Translations under genes and position numbers: made by a program
Part shown: in pieces, positions 8,159 through 16,578 of the stretch
Layout of the letters: each line of letters begins with the position of its first letter
How positions within the stretch are numbered: position 1 is the first letter of the stretch
Notes under the pieces: generated by a model
Told to the model about the DNA's origin: nothing
The model's input: the letters and a program-made list of their open reading frames with translations, nothing else
Databases searched by the model: none
Origin: Yersinia pekkanenii
GTDB lineage: Bacteria; Pseudomonadota; Gammaproteobacteria; Enterobacterales; Enterobacteriaceae
Reading direction: 5' to 3'
Length of the DNA: 64,000 bases
NCBI RefSeq assembly: GCF_001152565.1
Contig: NZ_CQAZ01000008.1
Span: 1 to 64,000, forward strand

Positions 8159-9301
8159 ATGCGAACAGAAAACATGGCGAAATTGAGCAAGCTGGACAGG
8201 ATCTATCAGGAACTGGTGCTGCGTATCCGCAGCGGCATTTACGTGCAGGGGCAACGATTGCCCACGGAAAATAGCCTGTGCAGTGAGTTTTCTGCCTCGC
8301 GCCCAACCATTTCGCGGGCGTTGGCAAAGCTGCGCTCAGAGGGGGTGATCAGCAGCACTCAGGGGTCAGGACATTATTTGATGACGCAGGAGAATGAACC
8401 TGCGCAGGCTCCACTTCAGCACGAGGTGCAGACGTTTGGCATTCTTTCACCACGGATGGAAGAGAACGAAAGTGGTTTCCTGTTTGAGCAAATCTTCAAA
8501 TCCATTGCATCACTGTCGCAGCGGTTTAATTTCGATTTGATTTGGAACGGCGTGATGACGCTGGGCGCAGGTGCCACCCGTCAGGCCGTCTTGAACAAAA
8601 TTGATAATGTCATTGAACGCTACCTGCGTAGCAACGTTAGGGGGGTGTTTTTTATCCCAATAGAATTCCACCCCTATGCCGCCGAGATTAATCAGCTAAT
8701 TTTAAATAAGCTGGATCGGGACGGTCTTGGCGTGGTGTTACTGGATAGCGACGTCGTGCCCTGGCCGAAACGCAGCCACTGGGATCTTATCGGTATTGAT
8801 AACGTTGCGGCGGGGCAAGAGGTCACCACCTATCTGCTAAATAACCAGCCGCGTCGTATCGATTTCCTCTGTGAACGTTTTTCCGCGAACACCGTCAACA
8901 TGCGCAAGATGGGTTACCGGCTGGCGTTGCTGGACGCGGGGATCGTGCCTCAGACTTGTTGGGAACATGAAGGGAATGTGGGCGATAGCGACTTTATTGA
9001 ACATCTTCTTGCGAGCGGAGCCCAGGACATTATCTGTGCGAATGATTTCACCGCCATGAAGTTGCTGTCGGTCTGCGGCCAGAATGGCAGAAAAATAAAT
9101 GTGGTGGGATTTGATGACAACGAATATTCAGCGCTACTGGGCATTCCGCTAACCACCTATAAGCAACCTTTCAATGACATTGCGCGGCATGCGGTTTTCA
9201 CCATGCTGGATCGTTTGCAGTATCCTGACAGCGCAGCCCGCCACTTACAGATAAATGGTGAGCTAATTATCAGAGCGTCGTGTCGGTGGCGGGAGGTGTG
9301 A
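8159..9301 (+). CDS. GntR-type HTH / LacI-type sensor transcriptional regulator
   Basis: A 380-residue cytoplasmic repressor-type protein. Residues about 10-75 form a winged GntR helix-turn-helix (GQRLPTENSLCSEFSASRPT...ALAKLRSEGVI). Residues about 95-380 form a periplasmic-binding-protein-like sensor (Peripla_BP_3), with a GIDNVAAG segment and a WRE-like end. This GntR/LacI chimera is the AraR-type architecture, which senses a sugar. It diverges from the ABC/kinase operon and is its probable local regulator. The start could instead be the ATG at 8174 (MAKLSKL); neither has a strong ribosome site. The last codons are followed by a short gap to the convergent murP gene. Confidence 0.85.
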   Translation: MRTENMAKLSKLDRIYQELVLRIRSGIYVQGQRLPTENSLCSEFSASRPTISRALAKLRSEGVISSTQGSGHYLMTQENEPAQAPLQHEVQTFGILSPRMEENESGFLFEQIFKSIASLSQRFNFDLIWNGVMTLGAGATRQAVLNKIDNVIERYLRSNVRGVFFIPIEFHPYAAEINQLILNKLDRDGLGVVLLDSDVVPWPKRSHWDLIGIDNVAAGQEVTTYLLNNQPRRIDFLCERFSANTVNMRKMGYRLALLDAGIVPQTCWEHEGNVGDSDFIEHLLASGAQDIICANDFTAMKLLSVCGQNGRKINVVGFDDNEYSALLGIPLTTYKQPFNDIARHAVFTMLDRLQYPDSAARHLQINGELIIRASCRWREV

Positions 9302-9390
9302 CAGACCGCCTGAATTCAATACAGCACTGACTTAGTCATGCCATTTAACTCAGGGTATATCAGCTTGCTGGCGATGACGATCAGGCTGTT

Positions 9391-9413
9391 CTGGCCCTGT
9401 TAGGCAGGGCCAG
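9391..9413. terminator. Hairpin between convergent genes
   Basis: Arms CTGGCCCTG and CAGGGCCAG with a five-base loop lie between the convergent regulator and murP stops. There is no T-run on either strand, so it is a weak terminator or a 3'-end stabiliser. Confidence 0.4.
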
Positions 9414-9422
9414 GCCACAACA

Positions 9423-10874
9423 TTAGCTTAAATCGACATTTTTGTGCCCGAAAAACCACGTCAGAATAAATCCAGCAATATACGAGATCAGTATTCCTAC
9501 CACATAAACCAACATGCCGACGAAAATCCCCTGTGTCGAGGTCATCAGAGGGATGGAAACCAAACCCGACGGGCCAAATACCGTATTCAGGCCAATTGGC
9601 AGACCCATCCAGGCAACGAGGCCGATAAAGAAGCCGCCTACAGCACCGCCCACACAAGCGGTAACAAAGGGTTTCAAACGCGGTAAGGTAACACCATAAA
9701 TCAGCGGTTCACCAATACCCAATAACCCAGGGAAAATAGCCCCTTTAATCTGAGTACGCAGGATAGAACCTTTTGGTGAGCGAGCGTAAAGAGCCAATGC
9801 TGCGCCAACTTGACCGGCCCCCGCCATTGCCAGAATAGGAAACAGAGAGTTAAATCCTTGTGCATCCATTAGGGCGAAATAAACGGGAACAAACCCCTGA
9901 TGGATCCCGAAAACTACCGCTATCAAGAAGAGTCCAGCCAGGATAGCAGTACCGAATGGGTTACCATTCAGATGCATAAACAGCCATGACATGCCCTTAA
10001 AGAGTTCGCCTCCTATAGGCATAATAGCCACGAAAGTGATCGCACCGGTAATCAATAAAGTAATGGATGATGTCAGGATCATATCCAGATTATCGGGAAT
10101 AAAACGACGGACCTGGCGTTCAATCCATGCGCCCAGAATACAAGCCAGCAGCACGCCGATGATATTGCCACGCGGATCAATCACCAAGCCAAAAAAATTT
10201 TCCATGCCAGCGTAATAGCCGACGGTGCCATCCGGCACATAGCGTAAAATAAATAATGACGCGATAATCGCACCATTGACTCCCGTTCCGCCAAAGGCTT
10301 TTTGTGTATTAAAACCAATCAAAATGCTCAGGAAAGTAAACAAACCGATGCTGAACACTTTCATATAAGCAATCAGCCCCGTTAGCCATGCGGCTTGGGT
10401 CACACCGTCCGAGACCAATGTTTGCTGAAGCAGGGTTGAGATCCCCAGTAACAATCCGGCGGCAATAAATCCTGGAATCAAAGGGGTAAAGATGGTCGCG
10501 AATTTGGTCAGAAAATTATGAACAGCGCTTTTTTGTTTCGCTTTCATTTGGCTCTTGTTCTGGTTCGCCAGCACTTGTAGATCAATATTATCAACAGGTT
10601 CATACATCTGCTGTGGTTCAGCGTTCAGACGTGTATTCATCATCTCGCTTGCTGTCTGAGCTTTGCCCGGCCCGAGAATAATTTGCAGTTGATCGTCGCC
10701 GTTAACCACGCCCATCACACCGGGTATTTTCTTCAGATCTCCGTGTTGTATCTGTTGGTGGTCTTTCAAGGTGAGACGCAGTCGCGTCATGCAGTTTCCG
10801 CATAAAATGATATTTTTACGCCCACCAATCAGGGATAAAATCTGTTCTATCATCGAGCCAGTTATTTTCGCCAT
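9423..10874 (-). CDS. murP: PTS N-acetylmuramic acid transporter subunit EIIBC
   Basis: Inner-membrane phosphotransferase permease that takes up N-acetylmuramic acid as MurNAc-6-phosphate. The 483 residues contain an N-terminal EIIB domain with its phosphorylated Cys in GNCMTRLRL (near residue 28), a linker, and an EIIC membrane domain from about residue 125 with [10 protein letters not shown], the GxxEP-like IGEPLIYGV and GHKNVDLS at the end. It matches E. coli MurP throughout and, like it, has no EIIA domain, so it must borrow EIIA-Glc (Crr). It lies two bases after murQ, hence co-transcribed. The start has only a weak ribosome site, consistent with coupling to murQ. Confidence 0.95.
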   Translation of the reverse strand: MAKITGSMIEQILSLIGGRKNIILCGNCMTRLRLTLKDHQQIQHGDLKKIPGVMGVVNGDDQLQIILGPGKAQTASEMMNTRLNAEPQQMYEPVDNIDLQVLANQNKSQMKAKQKSAVHNFLTKFATIFTPLIPGFIAAGLLLGISTLLQQTLVSDGVTQAAWLTGLIAYMKVFSIGLFTFLSILIGFNTQKAFGGTGVNGAIIASLFILRYVPDGTVGYYAGMENFFGLVIDPRGNIIGVLLACILGAWIERQVRRFIPDNLDMILTSSITLLITGAITFVAIMPIGGELFKGMSWLFMHLNGNPFGTAILAGLFLIAVVFGIHQGFVPVYFALMDAQGFNSLFPILAMAGAGQVGAALALYARSPKGSILRTQIKGAIFPGLLGIGEPLIYGVTLPRLKPFVTACVGGAVGGFFIGLVAWMGLPIGLNTVFGPSGLVSIPLMTSTQGIFVGMLVYVVGILISYIAGFILTWFFGHKNVDLS

Positions 10875-10876
10875 GA

Positions 10877-11785
10877 TTATGCTTTAATCTCCTGCAACGC
10901 TTTGCGAGTAAACCCTTTGTTTTGCTTCAGGATCGCACTGGCGTTCTCAGCAGACATGCCACTAAGAATCATCACAATTGCGGTTTTGCAGTGGCGGTTG
11001 CATTTATTGAGCGCACTTTCAGCTTCATCGGGGCAACACTCTGTCGCCTGGACAACAATATTGACCTGGCGCTGCACCAGTTTGGCGTTCGTTGCCTCGA
11101 CATCCACCATAAGATTGCTATAAACCTTACCGCTACGGATCATGGCACCTGTGGTTAGCATATTCAGAATTAATTTCTGCGCGGTTCCCGCTTTCATCCG
11201 CGATGAACCCGTGACCACTTCCGGGCCGACCAGTGGTTCAATAACGATATCTGCTGCTTTACTCATTTCGCTATGCTGGTTACAGGAGATAGCGACCACC
11301 GTGGCCCCGAGATTACGTGCATAGGCCATCGCCCCCAGCACATAAGGGGTACGGCCGCTGGCGGCAATGCCGACCAGCACATCACCGGCATTGAAGCCAA
11401 GGTTACGTAGGTCTTGCTCACCCATTTCACGGCTATCTTCTGCATTTTCAACTGCCTGTAAAATCGCCGTATTCCCGCCCGCGATAAGGCCCACCACCAT
11501 GTCACGCGGAGTCCCATAAGTCGGTGGGCACTCACTAGCATCTAGAATTCCCAACCGCCCGGAGGTGCCAGCACCGCAGTAAATTAATCGTGATCCATTG
11601 GCGAAAGCCTCTGCGATAAGATCAACCGCTCTGGCTATTTCAGGTAGTTTTTCTTCCACAGCCAGAGGCACTTTTTTATCTTCATTGTTGATCAACGTGA
11701 GCATATCCAGTGTTGAAAGAGTATCAATTTGATAACTGGCGGGGTTTCGACTTTCCGTAACCATCGTGCTTAAATTAATCTTCAT
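10877..11785 (-). CDS. murQ: N-acetylmuramic acid 6-phosphate etherase
   Basis: Cytoplasmic lyase that removes the lactyl ether from MurNAc-6-P, giving GlcNAc-6-P and D-lactate. The 302 residues form a single SIS domain plus a C-terminal helical part. Visible family motifs are [18 protein letters not shown] carrying the catalytic Glu, the [10 protein letters not shown] loop and [12 protein letters not shown]. An AGGAAG site precedes the ATG by about 5 bases. It is the first gene of a murQP operon running away from murR, with a CRP-like site in the divergent region. The product feeds the nag pathway encoded at the right end of this window. Confidence 0.97.
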   Translation of the reverse strand: MKINLSTMVTESRNPASYQIDTLSTLDMLTLINNEDKKVPLAVEEKLPEIARAVDLIAEAFANGSRLIYCGAGTSGRLGILDASECPPTYGTPRDMVVGLIAGGNTAILQAVENAEDSREMGEQDLRNLGFNAGDVLVGIAASGRTPYVLGAMAYARNLGATVVAISCNQHSEMSKAADIVIEPLVGPEVVTGSSRMKAGTAQKLILNMLTTGAMIRSGKVYSNLMVDVEATNAKLVQRQVNIVVQATECCPDEAESALNKCNRHCKTAIVMILSGMSAENASAILKQNKGFTRKALQEIKA

Positions 11786-11842
11786 GAGGACTTCCTTTTA
11801 TTTAAATTATCGGCGATGGTAAGCAATTATTTATTTATTAAA

Positions 11843-11858
11843 TGTGATGACTGTCACG
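11843..11858. promoter_or_regulatory. CRP-cAMP site candidate, murQ/murR divergent region
   Basis: TGTGATGACTGTCACG fits TGTGA-N6-TCACA at nine of ten positions, 58 bp upstream of murQ. It suggests CRP activation of murQP; E. coli murQP is also CRP-dependent. Confidence 0.65.
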
Positions 11859-12013
11859 GCAAAATCTATTCTAAGCATCGGGGGGAGGGGGAATAAGTCC
11901 GGATAAATAAAATAAAATAACTAAAATATCTTCATTATATTTATACAGTTACACCGCAGTATTAAAAAGTGTACCACTAGAATAATCTGTTACCCGTCAT
12001 GGAGAAATTGTTG

Positions 12014-12874
12014 ATGTCGATTCTGAACGAAATAACCTGGTTGCTACCTGAGCTTGCCGAAAATCAACAAAAAATAGCAAAATATATTCTTGAAAACCCG
12101 GAATCTATACTGAGTCTATCTTCCTCCCGCTTCGCTGAAAATGCCGGAGTCAGTCAGTCAGCAATCGTAAAATTTAGCCAGAAAATAGGAATGAAAGGGT
12201 TTCCCGCCTTAAAAATTGCGATCAGTGAAGAATTGGGAAGGAATAACATATTTAAATCTTATCCACATAAAGCATTGCATAATTCTATTTCATCGGAAGA
12301 TTCACTGATGGTGATGGCACAAAAACTTGCGCACGAGAAGACGGCCTCTATCATGGAGACCACCCGCAAGATAAATTTTTCAGTTTTTCAGCATGTTGTC
12401 TCACTCATCAATGCTGCTCAGCGAGTACAGATTGTGGGAATTTGGGGCTCAGGGCTTACAGCAAAAGATCTGAGCTACAAATTGCAGAAAATAGGCATAT
12501 TTACCCTGGTTGAGTCTGACTTGCATGTGCAGATTGCCGCGGCACTTACCCTGACCTCAAAAGATGTTCAGATTGTTCTTTCTTTTAGTGGCAGAAGGAA
12601 GGATATGAAGATTGCAGCAACGATGGCAAAAGCGCAGGGAGCCACGGTGATAGCGATCACCGGCAGTAAAGTCTCTCCGCTGGCTAAAATCGCAGATTAT
12701 GTGCTGGAAAGTGTTTCGGATGAAAATGAATGGAGAAGTTCGTCTATTTCATCGAGAACAGCGCAAAATACACTCACCGATTTGATTTTTCTGGCATTGA
12801 TGCAACAACGGAAAGAAATGGCTAAGCCACTTATTCTGAATGCCAGTATGACTATCAATAATCTGGATGATTGA
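12014..12874 (+). CDS. murR: RpiR-family repressor of MurNAc catabolism
   Basis: A 286-residue cytoplasmic regulator with an N-terminal RpiR helix-turn-helix (residues about 1-80; FAENAGVSQSAIVKFSQK) and a C-terminal SIS domain (about 125-265) that would bind MurNAc-6-P. The end segment EWRSSS..SRTAQNTLTDL is nearly that of E. coli MurR. I start it at the ATG at 12014, seven bases after GGAGAAA; an ATG at 11999 would add five residues but lacks a site. It diverges from murQP as in E. coli and is followed on the same strand by the hydrolase/porin genes, so it probably represses both arms, with relief by MurNAc-6-P. Confidence 0.92.
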   Translation: MSILNEITWLLPELAENQQKIAKYILENPESILSLSSSRFAENAGVSQSAIVKFSQKIGMKGFPALKIAISEELGRNNIFKSYPHKALHNSISSEDSLMVMAQKLAHEKTASIMETTRKINFSVFQHVVSLINAAQRVQIVGIWGSGLTAKDLSYKLQKIGIFTLVESDLHVQIAAALTLTSKDVQIVLSFSGRRKDMKIAATMAKAQGATVIAITGSKVSPLAKIADYVLESVSDENEWRSSSISSRTAQNTLTDLIFLALMQQRKEMAKPLILNASMTINNLDD

Positions 12875-13550
12875 TGTGTCACCGTATTGGTTAACTCAGA
12901 GCGAGGGTTAAGTCTATAGCGTTTAAACAGGGGGACTCGCCTGTATTTTAGCTTATGATGATATATCAATTATTGTATTGTCAGTAGTACTTTCATGGTT
13001 TGACTCAGTAAGTATTTATCACTTCATCAACCTTTTCAACCAATCCTCCAGGCTTACCGGGAAACTGGCGATTGAATTCTAAACGTCGCCATGAGTTCCT
13101 GGTTTTCTTGTTTAGAATTATGTCCATTAATAGTCGAAAGGTGAAAAGAAAACGTAACTTAAAATATTGAAATAGATAAAAATAATATAGGAGCAATCTC
13201 ATATGGCGCGAGAATTATCTTATGGTATCTATGGTTCGTCTGACAATAAAAAAACCTGCATTAAAAATAATCGGTTTAACTAAGCCGTTAAACTGTAATG
13301 GCAGAGTTTATAAGATCAGTTTATGGGATAATAAAATGAGTATAAAAACACAATAAATATTCCTGATGCTAAAAAATTATTCCTTGCATCATCTCTGTGG
13401 GTATCAGGTTTTAAGTAATTAACCATCAAAAAAATAATAATTATATTCCTTTTGGCTCGAAAAGTTGAATCAACCAACTGTGATAATTATCACTTTATTC
13501 CTTATGGTAAAAAGTAAAATCCCTGAAAAACATAACTAATGGAGGAGTTT
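12875..13550 (+). other. Long AT-rich intergenic region before the secreted hydrolase operon
   Basis: This 676-base stretch has no convincing gene; short frames inside it lack ribosome sites and homology. It holds a strong CRP-like site near its right end. Three ATTCCTT heptamers occur at 13379, 13445 and 13497, but the background is so AT-rich that I give them little weight. The length suggests a complex promoter for the GH3-porin-namZ genes. Confidence 0.5.
13479..13494. promoter_or_regulatory. CRP-cAMP site candidate upstream of the GH3 gene
   Basis: TGTGATAATTATCACT is an almost perfect CRP palindrome, 57 bp before the GH3 start. With the site at 11843 it suggests that both arms of the MurNAc cluster are under the same catabolite control. 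Confidence 0.7.
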
Positions 13551-15422
13551 ATGAAAAAAATAATACCCGCAATATTCTTATTTAGCGCCTGTACCTACGC
13601 AGAGGTTGTTCCCGATACACAACTTAAAGGCATGTGGAAATCTCCCCAAATGTCGGCTGAAAAAATCATTGCTAAAATGAGTTTTGAAGAAAAACTTGGG
13701 CAGATAATAATGTTAGATGTTCGTTATTGGGGGGATGATAACCACGGAAATAAAAAACCTTTCACTGAAATTAATGATGATATCAGTAAAGTGATTCACG
13801 ATTATCATTTAGGGTCGATCATTCTTTTTCGCGAAAACTTGATTGATACTCCACAGACAGTTGAATTAATTAATCATCTTCAGCGTGCGCGCAGTAATTT
13901 ACCGCTGTTTATTAGTACTGATCAGGAGGGGGGTTATGTAACACGCTTACGCGTGGGTACCGAAATGCCAGGAAATATGGCGCTGGGTGCGACAGGATCA
14001 GCAAAATTGGCTCAGCAGGTCGGCAGCATTCATGGTTATGAATTATCCAGCCTTGGTTTTAATTTTAATTTTGGCCCAGTGGTTGATGTCAATAATAACC
14101 AAAATAACCCTGTTATTGGTGTGCGCTCTTACTCAGACGATCCGGTGCTGGTGGGGGAATTAGCGCGTAGCTATATCAATGGTATCCATAAATACAATGT
14201 ACTCACTTCGCTGAAACATTTTCCAGGCCACGGTAATGTTAGCTCAGATACACATTTCGCCCTACCAACCATCAATATTGATAAAGCTGCATGGCAGCAG
14301 GTAGAGTTGAAACCGTTCGTGGAAGTCATGCCTGTTAGCGATGCTATTATGACTGCCCATGTTGTGGTGCCAGCGTTGGATGACACCACTTTGACAAATA
14401 TCAAGGGTGAACCAGTCGGTACCCCGGCCACGTTGTCGAAGCCGATCCTGACTGATATTTTACGTAACCAACTTAAATTTGATGGGCTGATCCTGACGGA
14501 TGCGATGGATATGGGCGCTATTACCCATAATTTTGATCGCAATTGGTCGATCAAGCAGGCCATTTTGGCAGGTAATGACATTGTATTAATGCCGATGGAA
14601 ATAAAGGATAGTGCCAGTATTGAGCAGCTTAATGCGCTTTATGATTATTTGAAAGCCGAAGCCGTAAAAAACCCAGAGCTTAATCAACGCATTCAGGATT
14701 CGGCACAACGGGTGATTTACACCAAACTCAATAAACGAATTTCTCCGATGCCTCATGATGTCGCCATGGCTGAAAAAGTCGTCGCGTCAAAAAGTCATAA
14801 GGATCTTGAGAATTTTATTTCCGAGCAGGCTATTACACTGATTAAGAATGATAATGTTCTACCTTACCGCCTTAATAAACAGAATAAGATAATGGTTTTT
14901 TCCGATGAAAAACCGCGTAACGAGCTAATTAAGAAGCATCTTGATGATATTGCGAATGAATTTAATGTCACCTTTGACGTTAAAAATCAAGTCATCAAAC
15001 TGGATAAGGACGATATTAACGCCGAAGATATAGCAAAACAGATTCAAGGCCAAAATTTTATTATACTGGCCACCTACAATCTCAAGCTTAATCCAGTTAA
15101 TGCCCAGCGAGTTATCGATGCGGCGAATAAGGCTAATATACCGCTAGTCGTCATCTCTAGTCGTAACCCTTACGATATTGCTTATTTATCCGCGGTGAAG
15201 GCAAATATTGCGATTTATGGCATCACTGGATTCGATGTTACCAACAACGTGCGTAACAGTCTGGAAACTAATATTCGCAGCGGATTAAGAACGCTGTTCC
15301 AGGGACCAGAAGGAAAATTAAATGTACTCGTCGAACCACACGGGAAATTACCGGTAGACATTAAAACCCCTGATAATAGCCAGATACTCTATCCGCGTGG
15401 TCATGGATTAACAACGTTATAA
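13551..15422 (+). CDS. Secreted GH3 beta-N-acetylglucosaminidase (NagZ-like, two-domain)
   Basis: Exported glycoside hydrolase family 3 enzyme, 623 residues, predicted to remove terminal beta-GlcNAc from peptidoglycan fragments. The N-terminal TIM barrel carries the NagZ loop KHFPGHG (222-228) with the Asp233-His235 acid/base dyad and the nucleophile in LILTDAMDM (Asp317); these spacings agree closely with the two-domain Bacillus NagZ rather than the short cytoplasmic E. coli NagZ. A C-terminal alpha/beta domain follows (about 420-610). Signal peptide of 17 residues with a TYA-E cleavage site; a cysteine at 14 (FSAC) could be a poor lipobox. The ATG at 13551 follows GGAGG. It is the first gene of a three-gene operon. 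Confidence 0.9.
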   Translation: MKKIIPAIFLFSACTYAEVVPDTQLKGMWKSPQMSAEKIIAKMSFEEKLGQIIMLDVRYWGDDNHGNKKPFTEINDDISKVIHDYHLGSIILFRENLIDTPQTVELINHLQRARSNLPLFISTDQEGGYVTRLRVGTEMPGNMALGATGSAKLAQQVGSIHGYELSSLGFNFNFGPVVDVNNNQNNPVIGVRSYSDDPVLVGELARSYINGIHKYNVLTSLKHFPGHGNVSSDTHFALPTINIDKAAWQQVELKPFVEVMPVSDAIMTAHVVVPALDDTTLTNIKGEPVGTPATLSKPILTDILRNQLKFDGLILTDAMDMGAITHNFDRNWSIKQAILAGNDIVLMPMEIKDSASIEQLNALYDYLKAEAVKNPELNQRIQDSAQRVIYTKLNKRISPMPHDVAMAEKVVASKSHKDLENFISEQAITLIKNDNVLPYRLNKQNKIMVFSDEKPRNELIKKHLDDIANEFNVTFDVKNQVIKLDKDDINAEDIAKQIQGQNFIILATYNLKLNPVNAQRVIDAANKANIPLVVISSRNPYDIAYLSAVKANIAIYGITGFDVTNNVRNSLETNIRSGLRTLFQGPEGKLNVLVEPHGKLPVDIKTPDNSQILYPRGHGLTTL

Positions 15423-15440
15423 AAATCGCTGAAGGTAAAA

Positions 15441-16526
15441 ATGAATATATTAAAAGGAATTATAGTTTTTAGCGCGATAACAATGTGCATGCCAATATTG
15501 GCGGATGAGTTTGAAACTAACTACGATCAGGAAATTAGTAAGCTAAATAAAAAAATACAACAAATAGAAAAAGAAAAAAAAGAGATTCAGGATAAACTTA
15601 AGAAAAAAGCCTGGAACTTTGAAACCTATATAGGTTTAGAACAAGAAATAGATAGCGATGATGGTTGGAAGTTTATTAAAGGCAGTATGGCGACGTCACC
15701 GTATGTCGGTGCCTATATGTACCAGAATGACTCATTATGGCTATATGATGTTCAGTTCTTGAAAACCTATTTGGACCATAATCAAGAGTATGACCGGACG
15801 CGCTGGCAGGCTGGGGTAACCCGAATATTTCCCTTTACCTACCATGGTCAGAGCGGTAATACAAAGTTGCGCTTAGGTTATCGTAATGATAACTGGCATT
15901 TTTCATCAATAAATAATCCGGCGCTGGCGGCTCCAGAGTATCAAGGGGATATCCGCAAAGGCGAAGAACGGCACGAAATCTGGATCCGCCCACAAGCGTA
16001 TTATAAATATTCAGACAATCTGAGTTTTAACGCCAGTTTGTCATTCCGCTTGATTGATCGCAAATTGGACTATGCACGCGCGAAAGGGGACTATGGTGTA
16101 TATAAACGGGACTGGAGCCAAATCAACGAGCACTTCGCTGGCGCAAATATTACCTTTAACCCAAAAAATTCACTCTGGTTGAACTATTTATACATCGATG
16201 AGCAATTGGTAAATACGCTTTATAACAAAGAGCATTTCTTGTGGGGGATTTACCGGTATAAATTCGATAACGGATTGCTAGTTATGCCTTACACCCGACT
16301 GGCATTGGTTAAAGGTACGCAGAGTTTTCGTGATTCGAATAACCATGAAACCTTATATAAAGAAAAGAACCGCAGCCGTTATGGTTTACAACTGCTGTAC
16401 CCTCTTACGAAGCAAACCTCAATATTTGCAGATACCTATTACCGCCCGGAGCAAACCTGGACTGACAGTCATAAAACCAGCAACAATTTTTGGTTCTGGG
16501 CTGTGGAATTGAGGCATAACTTCTGA
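15441..16526 (+). CDS. OmpG-like outer-membrane porin with N-terminal coiled coil
   Basis: A 361-residue outer-membrane protein. After a signal peptide of about 21 residues (ending ILA-D) comes a charged heptad-like stretch, residues about 28-53, rich in Lys, Glu, Ile and Leu, predicted as a coiled coil. The remainder alternates polar and aromatic residues in beta strands and ends WFWAVELRHNF, with the terminal Phe needed for barrel assembly. Strand patterns such as MPYTRLALV and the closing strands resemble OmpG, a broad-specificity sugar pore. It sits 18 bases after the GH3 gene and before namZ, so it is likely to admit peptidoglycan-derived saccharides. Family assignment rests on pattern reading only. 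Confidence 0.75.
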   Translation: MNILKGIIVFSAITMCMPILADEFETNYDQEISKLNKKIQQIEKEKKEIQDKLKKKAWNFETYIGLEQEIDSDDGWKFIKGSMATSPYVGAYMYQNDSLWLYDVQFLKTYLDHNQEYDRTRWQAGVTRIFPFTYHGQSGNTKLRLGYRNDNWHFSSINNPALAAPEYQGDIRKGEERHEIWIRPQAYYKYSDNLSFNASLSFRLIDRKLDYARAKGDYGVYKRDWSQINEHFAGANITFNPKNSLWLNYLYIDEQLVNTLYNKEHFLWGIYRYKFDNGLLVMPYTRLALVKGTQSFRDSNNHETLYKEKNRSRYGLQLLYPLTKQTSIFADTYYRPEQTWTDSHKTSNNFWFWAVELRHNF

Positions 16527-16578
16527 TATTGAATCAGCCATATCAGAACATTCATTTATTAATAGCGAGAGACAAGGA

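Noticed and set aside
13005-13202. 65-codon minus-strand frame
   Set aside because: AT-rich, rich in Leu, Phe and Tyr by chance, no ribosome site.
13379-13503. Three ATTCCTT heptamers as a regulator box
   Set aside because: Spacing is irregular (66 and 52 bases) and the region is AT-rich, so chance is likely.
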